Notes under the pieces: generated by a model
Told to the model about the DNA's origin: nothing
Databases searched by the model: none
What the model saw: the letters and a program-made list of their open reading frames with translations, nothing else
Translations under genes and position numbers: made by a program
Source of the DNA: Dehalococcoidia bacterium LH_S1
GTDB lineage: Bacteria > Chloroflexota > Dehalococcoidia > SZUA-161 > SpSt-899
DNA: 19,491 nucleotides
Assembly (NCBI GenBank): GCA_023660035.1
Contig: JAGXOF010000008.1
Span: forward strand, 1 to 19,491
Reading direction: 5' to 3'
Shown: positions 14,257 through 19,491 of the stretch, piece after piece
How positions within the stretch are numbered: the stretch's first letter is position 1
Layout: each line of letters opens with the position of its first letter

Positions 14257-14846
14257 TCCTGTTCTCCCGTTTCAGGTGCCAGATACATGGCCATCTCTGC
14301 ATTCATAGTCCAGACGTTTTCCTCTCTTTGGAAGGAGAGGTTCTGGATGAGCATGGTGGGGAAGTCGGTAATTTCCCTGAGGAAAGAAGCTAAACGCAGT
14401 GGTTCGCCCTGGGCCGTTAACTGGTAACTGAAGACGGGGTGTCTGGTGCCCCCGAGTTCCCTGGTAGTCCAGGTGCCGTTATAGTTCACGGCTTCCACCC
14501 TGCTCTCCCTGGCCAATTGAGGTAGAGAGATGGACATCTTGGCGCATTCCATTTTGCTGGGGAAATCTACTCCCCCACTCTCGATCTGGGCTCTTAAATC
14601 GGATAGCTCTGCTTCTAGCTCATCCAGGTTGCTGACGTTTTTCTTGGCCTTGACAAGCTCTACTTCAGCGGCTCTGAACTCTGTTTCCAGGGTAGTGGCC
14701 TTTTCACCGGCACTGGCATAGCTCCTGTAGGAAAGAATCAGGGCAAGTAAAGATGCACACAACAACACCACAAGCACCATGTTAACCCTGCTAAGGTGCC
14801 GCGTGTTCAGGAATCTTCCTTTATCTCTCTGCGCTTTCTGTTGCAT
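14253..14846 (-). CDS. pilO: PilO-like assembly protein
   Basis: This 197-aa bitopic protein has a short basic cytoplasmic tail, one transmembrane helix (about 23-41, VLVVLLCASLLALILSY), a coiled coil (about 46-95) and a ferredoxin-like C-terminal domain. The pattern in that domain is FPSKMECAKMSISLPQLARE followed by SYQLTAQGEPLRLASFLREI, as in PilO. PilO pairs with PilN on the outside of the membrane and links the pilin pathway to the ATPase platform. The sequence is divergent, so the name depends on topology and on its place directly after the pilN-like gene (6-nt gap) and before pilM (4-nt overlap). Confidence 0.75.
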   Translation of the reverse strand: MQQKAQRDKGRFLNTRHLSRVNMVLVVLLCASLLALILSYRSYASAGEKATTLETEFRAAEVELVKAKKNVSNLDELEAELSDLRAQIESGGVDFPSKMECAKMSISLPQLARESRVEAVNYNGTWTTRELGGTRHPVFSYQLTAQGEPLRLASFLREITDFPTMLIQNLSFQREENVWTMNAEMAMYLAPETGEQD

Positions 14847-14852
14847 TATTTC

Positions 14853-15413
14853 TTACTGTTTCGGCTGAACGTAGAATGTGAAGTCGGAAGATGAGGTGGT
14901 CTCTGACAACGACTGAACCTCCACTGTTTGGATCTCCGGCGTATCTGAGAGGTTCTTATAATAATCCCAGACGGCGTTGGGAGGAGCAGAAGAACCTTTC
15001 AGTACAAATCCTGACTCTGCGGTGCTCACCGACTTCAGGGTTATCTCCGGAGTCTGCGAGCCGAAGAAGTATGAAATAAAACTCGCCCAGTTTACCTTTC
15101 TGGATGATATAAGTCCTTCCGCTTGCTTTATTTGCTCCAGTTGTTGTCTCGCCTCCTCTGTCTGATCCTGGAGGCGTTGAGCCTCTTCCTCTTTTCCTTC
15201 GAGACTCTCGAGTTGGCCCTGTACTTCGTTCATTTCGGTTTCCAAAGAGACGATCTCCGCGCTTGTACTCGACTTGCTTTGATAGATGACCAGGGTGCCC
15301 ACGAGCAAGACCACTATCAGGAAAATGACTCCTATTTGCCTCCTCGAGAGTATTGGTTGGCGGTATTCCTGAGGAAGAAGGTTTATGTCTGGAATATTGA
15401 CGAATCCACTCAT
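14853..15413 (-). CDS. pilN: PilN-like assembly protein
   Basis: This 186-aa protein has the PilN signature INLLP at residues 10-14, the tail that inserts into PilM in studied systems. One transmembrane helix follows (about 27-45, IGVIFLIVVLLVGTLVIY). Next comes a long coiled coil (about 50-105, with QGQLESLEGKEEEAQRLQDQ) and a small C-terminal domain (ITLKSVSTAESGFVLKGSSA). The start overlaps the pilC stop by 4 nt. The gene therefore follows pilC, an arrangement that differs from proteobacterial pil operons, where pilMNOPQ stand apart. No PilP or PilQ gene follows, which fits a cell without a secretin. Confidence 0.85.
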   Translation of the reverse strand: MSGFVNIPDINLLPQEYRQPILSRRQIGVIFLIVVLLVGTLVIYQSKSSTSAEIVSLETEMNEVQGQLESLEGKEEEAQRLQDQTEEARQQLEQIKQAEGLISSRKVNWASFISYFFGSQTPEITLKSVSTAESGFVLKGSSAPPNAVWDYYKNLSDTPEIQTVEVQSLSETTSSSDFTFYVQPKQ

Positions 15414-16618
15414 TGTATCTGTCCGACCAGGGAGTAAATAGTCGTAAACATGGCTATGGCCACGAACCCGACCAGTAGGGCCACAATAATAATGGCCAGC
15501 GGCTCGATCAACGATGTGGTGCTGGCTATAGTCCTGTCCGTTTCGTCCTCATAGAACTTCGATTGCCTTGCCAGACTCGTGCTCAGTCCACCTCCTTCCT
15601 CCGCAACGCTTATCATCTGAACTGTCATGTTGGGGAATACTGGATACTTGGAGAGGGACTCCGACAAGGACTGTCCTGTTAGCAAATCCGTTTCTATTTG
15701 ACCGGATGCATCAATAAAAGCTGTATTGGTAGACACCACTCTTAGCAGGCTTACAGCTTCCACAAGAGGTACTCCTGCTGTGAGCAGGACCTCAAGTGTA
15801 GAGGTGAATCTTGCCAGATTGCTCGAGCTAACTATTATTCCCACCCGTGGTATCCGCAGCACAAAGTAGTCCCACTTTCTCCTGCCTTTAGCAGTTGAGA
15901 CATAGCGCCAGAATGCAATGCCGGCGATTGCCATCCCTCCGAGAACGTACAGTCCATTATTCCCCAGCCAGTCACTCACCGAGATGAGCACGCGGGCCGG
16001 GGCTGGTAAGGCTGCGCCAAACTCGGTGAAGAGAGTAGTCAGTTGTGGCATTGCAAATGTAACCAGGACAACTGCCCCCACCATTCCTATTACAAACACC
16101 ATGGCAGGGTATGTCGTAGCTCTCTTCACCCGTCTTGCGAGATCCTCTTGCCTTTCCATATAGGTTACCACTTGGTGTAGCACGTCGGCAAGCCCCCCGG
16201 TCTCCTCGCCAACTCTCACCAGTCTCGTAAAGATAGAGGGAAAGATATCAGGGTATTTGGCCAGTGATTGAGAGAGTGAATTACCGGAGGATATGTTCTG
16301 TATAACGCTTTCAAGCGTTACTCGAAAGCGGCGATTATAGACCCTGGGAAGAAGTAGATGCAGGGAGCGGAAGAGTGGTATCCCTGACTCCAGGAGGAAG
16401 GCGAGGTCGCGGGCGAATGAGATAAGCTCTGAGGTCTTTACCCTGAAGAGGGTTGGGAGCAGATCGTATTTAGAGGGAAGGCGGCGTACCCTCTTGAGCT
16501 GGACTACTATAAGATTAGAGCCCCACAGCTTTTCCTCGGCATCTGCTGTGGACTCCACGTCCAGGAGCCCGGAGACCCGTTGTCCGTCCTCGGTATAAGC
16601 GACATACTTAATAGGCAT
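15410..16618 (-). CDS. pilC: PilC/GspF inner-membrane platform protein
   Basis: This 402-aa platform protein converts the ATPase stroke into pilin extraction. The N-terminal part (IKYVAYTEDGQRVSGLLDVE, residues 3-22) is typical. Two T2SSF domains follow, about 64-190 and 265-392, each with its marker loop (VRVGEETGGL 135-144 and ISVAEEGGGL 336-345). Transmembrane segments are about 170-190, 222-239 and 372-398. I start it at ATG 16618, where homology begins; a frame from 16675 would add 19 residues encoded by the inverted repeat of the inserted element. There is no visible ribosome binding site. The original one may have been displaced when that element separated this gene from gspE by 342 bp. 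Confidence 0.95.
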   Translation of the reverse strand: MPIKYVAYTEDGQRVSGLLDVESTADAEEKLWGSNLIVVQLKRVRRLPSKYDLLPTLFRVKTSELISFARDLAFLLESGIPLFRSLHLLLPRVYNRRFRVTLESVIQNISSGNSLSQSLAKYPDIFPSIFTRLVRVGEETGGLADVLHQVVTYMERQEDLARRVKRATTYPAMVFVIGMVGAVVLVTFAMPQLTTLFTEFGAALPAPARVLISVSDWLGNNGLYVLGGMAIAGIAFWRYVSTAKGRRKWDYFVLRIPRVGIIVSSSNLARFTSTLEVLLTAGVPLVEAVSLLRVVSTNTAFIDASGQIETDLLTGQSLSESLSKYPVFPNMTVQMISVAEEGGGLSTSLARQSKFYEDETDRTIASTTSLIEPLAIIIVALLVGFVAIAMFTTIYSLVGQIQ

Positions 16619-16633
16619 ATCTAAGTACAAATA

Positions 16634-16957
16634 GAGCACCGGAGCACTAGCGCACCAGTTATAAAGAAAAATCAATCAAGTATTCTGCTTCTGCTAGCGA
16701 TCCTAATGCTATGTTCGCAAAGTATTTCAATTCATTTCTTCCTTGTCTTCCATATCCTTCAACGATGTTCATCGGAACGGATAAGGCAGCTCTTCTTAAC
16801 TGAGATGTTACGCCATATATCTCATTTTTGGGGAATGTCTTCGTAACTATATAAACTTGGTACGCAAATTCATCAGCCTTTTGCCATACAAGCAACTTCC
16901 TGTATCCCTTATCTTCTACCATTGTTCACCTGGTGCCCTAGTCACTGGTGCACTAAT
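16634..16957. mobile_element. inserted unit with inverted repeats, carrying the four-helix-bundle gene
   Basis: Bases 16636-16658 (GCACCGGAGCAC then TAGCGCACCAG) and the reverse complement of 16930-16951 (GCACCAGTGAC then TAGGGCACCAG) match at about 19 of 23 positions, so the gene between them has imperfect terminal inverted repeats. The unit fills almost the whole gap between the gspE stop (16961) and the pilC start (16618). All other upstream junctions of this operon are tight. No transposase is encoded. How such units move is unknown to me. Confidence 0.5.
16659..16922 (-). CDS. four-helix-bundle protein (S23/IVP family), short C-terminus
   Basis: This 87-aa protein has the typical start KLLVWQKADEFAYQVYIVTK followed by FPKNEIYGVTSQLRRAALSV, PMNIVEGYGR and LGSLAEAEYLIDFSL. 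Proteins of this family are encoded in intervening sequences of some 23S rRNA genes and as lone intergenic genes; the DGR accessory protein Avd has a related fold. Members usually have about 115-125 residues. This one stops right after EYLIDFSL, where others continue with a further helix. The stop TAA lies directly at the inner edge of the left inverted repeat, so the gene looks trimmed by the element boundary. The ribosome binding site AGGTG, 5 nt before the ATG, lies within the right inverted repeat. It has no known part in pilus assembly. Confidence 0.85.
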   Translation of the reverse strand: MVEDKGYRKLLVWQKADEFAYQVYIVTKTFPKNEIYGVTSQLRRAALSVPMNIVEGYGRQGRNELKYFANIALGSLAEAEYLIDFSL

Positions 16958-16960
16958 GTT

Positions 16961-18655
16961 TCAGCCGACGGTAAAGACTTTACGCGTTACCTCTGATGGG
17001 AGGGTGATTCCCTCTTTAGCCTTGAGCATCCCATCCCTCTGCATCGTGAGCATGCCCTCACTAACCGCCTGATCAACGATCTCTCTTCTTGATGCCGCCT
17101 TGTTTATCATGGCCGCTATCGTTTCACTTATTGGCATGACCTCGAAAACGCCTGTTCGTCCAAGAAAACCGGTATAAGAACAGGAATTACATCCTCGACC
17201 CATGCCGAACTCCTCCCACTCCTCGCCCATTTCGTTTTTGTAGAGGGTAGCCTCGGAGGTGGAGCGGGAGGCTATCTTGCAATATGGACAGACCTGGCGT
17301 ATCAGTCTCTGGGCAACGCTCCCCACCACTGCGGAGGCGACCATATAGGGTTCAACCCCCATATTCATGAGCCGAATAATGGCTTCAGCGGAGTTATTCG
17401 CGTGAATGGTCGTCAGGACCAGATGGCCTGTGATCGCAGCCTGTACCGCCGTATTGGCCGTCTCAGCGTCCCTGATCTCCCCTACGAGAATTATGTCAGG
17501 GTCCAATCTCATTATAGCTCTGAGTCCGGAAGCGAAGGTTATCCCTGCCTGACGATTCACCTGAATCTGGTTTATCCCTTCAATATGGTATTCGATGGGG
17601 TCCTCTACGGTCATAATATTGCGCCCTGTTCCCACAAAACGATATATTGAGGCGTAAAGCGTGGAGGTTTTACCTGAACCTGTGGGTCCGGAAACGAGGA
17701 CCATGCCGAATGGGAGTGAAAGCATTTGCTGGAACCGTTCGAGTGAGGAAGGCTGGAGGCCCAGCTTTGAGAGGTCAAGGATAGCCGAGGACTTATCCAG
17801 CACCCTCAGCACCATCATTTCTCCCAGGTTTGACTCGACTGTAGCAACCCGAAAGTCCAGATTCTGTCCTCCCATCTGTAAGGAGAATTGCCCATCCTGG
17901 GGGCGTCGCCGCTCAGCGATGTCCATACCGGAAAGCACCTTGATCCTGGAGATAAGGGAGTCGTGGATATCGAGGGGTAGGGAGGTGGCTGGACGCAGAA
18001 CCCCGTCTATCCTGTAAAGCACATCAAGCTTGTCCTCTCGGGGCGTAATGTGAATATCTGAGGCCCTTTCCTTGACTGCTTGGGCGAGGATAGTGTCCAC
18101 CGCCTGGACAGCGGGAGCCCGGGATACCTCCTCGGCCCTGAGTAGTGGAGGGGCTTCGGGAGCCCTTCCTGTTGGGGCTGTGGACCGGAGGTCTTCCGCA
18201 AGCCTCGCAGTGGGCTTATAGTTCGCGTCAATGAGTTCCTGGACCCCGCCATGCAAGGGCAGGACAGGTATAATCTTCATTTTGGTGAGCGAGGAGAGGA
18301 GATCGATTGCTTCCAGGTCCTCCGGGGTTTCCATGGCCACGCGAAGAGTGCTATTCTCGACGTTAAGAGGGATAACCTGTTTCTCACGGGCGATGTGCTC
18401 TGGGACGAGCTGAATGGCCTCAGGCTGAACTTTGTACTGCCTCAGGTCAACTATAGGAATATTTAGCTGAAAGCTTAGAACCGTTGCGATGGTCTCCGAG
18501 GAAATAACTTCTTGTTCAGTAAGTATTTCCCCTAGCCTTTTGCCGGGTTTTTTGCTCTCCTCAAGCGCTTGGTTTAATTGCTGTTGCTCTATGAAGGCGC
18601 CGTCTACAAGCGCTTTGCCAAGCTTCTCATCAGTGCTTAGAGCTGTTTTTACCAT
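16961..18655 (-). CDS. pilB: pilus assembly / type II secretion ATPase (GspE/PilB family)
   Basis: This 564-aa cytoplasmic hexameric ATPase powers pilin polymerisation. Residues 1-150 form the T2SSE_N domain (LGEILTEQEVISSETIATVL). The ATPase core has the Walker A GPTGSGKT (323-330), the Asp box MTVEDPIEY (348-356), Walker B IILVGE (388-393, E393) and the His box TTIHAN (415-420). C456/C459 (CPYC) and C489/C492 (CNSC) make the zinc-binding tetracysteine motif of GspE/PilB, which is absent from the retraction ATPase PilT. No PilT-like second ATPase is in the window. It is the first gene of the operon, with a promoter at 18728-18756. The ATG at 18655 has no good ribosome binding site next to it. 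The symbol gspE would be equally valid. Confidence 0.96.
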   Translation of the reverse strand: MVKTALSTDEKLGKALVDGAFIEQQQLNQALEESKKPGKRLGEILTEQEVISSETIATVLSFQLNIPIVDLRQYKVQPEAIQLVPEHIAREKQVIPLNVENSTLRVAMETPEDLEAIDLLSSLTKMKIIPVLPLHGGVQELIDANYKPTARLAEDLRSTAPTGRAPEAPPLLRAEEVSRAPAVQAVDTILAQAVKERASDIHITPREDKLDVLYRIDGVLRPATSLPLDIHDSLISRIKVLSGMDIAERRRPQDGQFSLQMGGQNLDFRVATVESNLGEMMVLRVLDKSSAILDLSKLGLQPSSLERFQQMLSLPFGMVLVSGPTGSGKTSTLYASIYRFVGTGRNIMTVEDPIEYHIEGINQIQVNRQAGITFASGLRAIMRLDPDIILVGEIRDAETANTAVQAAITGHLVLTTIHANNSAEAIIRLMNMGVEPYMVASAVVGSVAQRLIRQVCPYCKIASRSTSEATLYKNEMGEEWEEFGMGRGCNSCSYTGFLGRTGVFEVMPISETIAAMINKAASRREIVDQAVSEGMLTMQRDGMLKAKEGITLPSEVTRKVFTVG

Positions 18656-18727
18656 ATGCTACCAAGCCAGCCTGCTGTTGACCTCCAATTTGCCCTGTCC
18701 TGTTGTTTTATACCTTGCAGATGTTAT

Positions 18728-18756
18728 GTATTAGCTGTTTGAAACTAAGTTTACAA
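18728..18756 (-). promoter_or_regulatory. promoter of the pil/gsp assembly operon
   Basis: On the minus strand TTGTAA (18751-18756), 17 nt and TAATAC (18728-18733) give a good sigma70-type promoter about 70 nt before the ATPase start. It lacks the TTCGGG element found before the pilin and lipoprotein genes, so the assembly machine may be expressed under different rules. Confidence 0.6.
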
Positions 18757-18831
18757 CAAGAGTATACCACTAGCAAGACCAGTTTATCCATTTGCTGGCA
18801 TTGGTCACCATGAATAGCGTTTGAGGTATGA

Positions 18832-18860
18832 TTGAAGAAGTAATGTTCACTCGCTATAAT
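18832..18860 (+). promoter_or_regulatory. promoter of the small membrane protein gene
   Basis: TTGAAG (18832-18837), exactly 17 nt and the consensus TATAAT (18855-18860). Transcription would start near 18867, just at AAGGAG, the ribosome binding site. This rules out the in-frame ATG at 18828 as the start of the gene. Confidence 0.75.
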
Positions 18861-18881
18861 TTAGTAAGGAGCTGTTATATT

Positions 18882-19163
18882 ATGATTAAGGACTTAATCT
18901 GGGGTATTATTCTTATTGCTTTGAGTGTCCTGGATGCTCATTTTACCAAGATCGCCCTTGAGTTGGGGGCCACGGAATTTAATCCGGTAATCTTGGCCGA
19001 GTACAGAGCCAATATGTGGCTGAAGGGCCTTGTCACCGCGGGAATAGTAGGGCTGGGTATTTTCTTCGGGAAGGGGAAGCTTCTTAAGTGGCTGTGTGTT
19101 GTGATGTTCGTAGTGGTAATTTGGAACTATCTTTCCATTGCTGTGCAAAGAGCAGCGGGATAG
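18882..19163 (+). CDS. small DUF5658-like membrane protein
   Basis: This 93-aa protein has three hydrophobic segments: IIWGI-like residues 5-25, LKGLVTAGIVGLGIFFG (about 47-64) and WLCVVMFVVVIWNYLSIAV (about 70-88). The motif D-A-H-F-T-K after the first segment followed by G-A-T-E-F-N-P matches the D...T...G..E.NP pattern that I associate with DUF5658. Its function is unknown. The start is ATG 18882 because the promoter places the transcript start at about 18867, and AAGGAG (18866-18871) lies 10 nt upstream. The gene is divergent from the pil operon, and nothing connects them except position. No clear terminator is seen in the 138 nt before the tRNA. Confidence 0.75.
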   Translation: MIKDLIWGIILIALSVLDAHFTKIALELGATEFNPVILAEYRANMWLKGLVTAGIVGLGIFFGKGKLLKWLCVVMFVVVIWNYLSIAVQRAAG

Positions 19164-19301
19164 TAAGAGATTTGACAACTCAACCCTGATGCTCCCCCCG
19201 ATTAGTGTTATTTCCTGTTTTGTGTCTGGATTTTGTCCGCCAAAGGCGAATTGATTCTCTATCGCCCGGTGAGAAGGTAAGGCTGTTTAGCACTTGAAAG
19301 A

Positions 19302-19375
19302 TGGCTGGGGAACCAGGATTCGAACCTGGGCTTGTGGATCCAGAGTCCACTGTCCTACCACTAGACGATTCCCCA
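19302..19375 (-). tRNA. tRNA-Gln, anticodon CUG
   Basis: On the minus strand the acceptor arms TGGGGAA (19375-19369) and TTCCCCA (19312-19306) pair perfectly. The anticodon arm is GTGGA-CTCTGGA-TCCAC, which puts CTG at positions 34-36, so the tRNA reads CAG codons for glutamine. The T arm carries GGTTCGAATCC. The discriminator is G and CCA is encoded (19304-19302). Confidence 0.95.
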
Positions 19376-19396
19376 ACACTATCACTATTTTGCTCA

Positions 19397-19426
19397 ATTA
19401 TAACTCAATCCAGTAGAGATGCTCAA
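19397..19426 (-). promoter_or_regulatory. promoter of the tRNA-Gln gene
   Basis: On the minus strand TTGAGC (19421-19426), an 18-nt spacer and the consensus TATAAT (19397-19402), 22 nt before the tRNA 5' end. From 19427 to the end of the window I see no further feature. Confidence 0.65.
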
Positions 19427-19491
19427 TATGGGGGTCTAAGGTTCTCCCCATAGTCAAGACAAAAAACAGGGTTGTTTAAGGTGCATCGGAT

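Noticed and set aside
16619..16675. Longer N-terminus for PilC
   Set aside because: The 19 extra residues are encoded by the inverted repeat of the inserted element; family homology begins at MPIKYVAY.

Overview
The window looks like chromosomal DNA of a bacterium without an outer-membrane secretin. I infer a Chloroflexota, Dehalococcoidia-like lineage from the gene style: a compact type IV pilus/type II secretion-like locus with no PilP/PilQ, a LiaS/LiaR-like two-component pair, CARDB plus PQQ-propeller lipoproteins and a soluble multi-domain histidine kinase. That lineage call is inference only. There is no rRNA or marker gene, only one tRNA-Gln.

Left end, plus strand (about 147-3293): a promoter drives a 727-aa cytoplasmic histidine kinase whose domains appear to be degenerate receiver, GAF, HD-GYP, HisKA and HATPase. 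After a roughly 120-bp palindromic A/T-rich repeat come a stand-alone receiver protein and a small coiled-coil protein. This group converges on the minus-strand pilus locus at 3294-3404, where two hairpin repeats lie.

Centre and right, minus strand (18756 down to 3405): a pilus/pseudopilus locus read right to left. The first block is assembly ATPase (gspE/pilB), a small inserted four-helix-bundle (S23/IVP) gene flanked by inverted repeats, pilC, pilN-, pilO- and pilM-like genes, prepilin peptidase, and then a LiaS/DesK-type sensor kinase and a NarL/LuxR-type regulator. Most junctions overlap by 4 nt or have short gaps, so this is one operon. A second promoter then drives a 988-aa lipoprotein with six CARDB-like domains and an eight-repeat propeller. 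Below it are a wrecked pilin gene ending at a terminator, a duplicated 99-bp promoter segment, two major-pilin-like genes, and a GspI-, GspJ-, GspK-like minor pilin trio.

How it may work together: PilD processes the prepilins, the ATPase with PilC and PilMNO assembles them, and the I-J-K-like proteins probably cap the tip. The most interesting signal is a motif reading TTCGGG(T/G)(T/A)A that abuts the predicted -35 box, in the same register, before the CARDB-propeller lipoprotein gene and both major pilin genes. It suggests that these surface components are co-regulated, possibly by the response regulator encoded in the same locus. The HD-GYP/kinase fusion at the left end raises a possible cyclic-di-GMP link.

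Right end: a gspE promoter (minus) and a promoter for a small DUF5658-like membrane protein (plus) lie back to back. A tRNA-Gln(CUG) with its own promoter is on the minus strand at 19302-19375.
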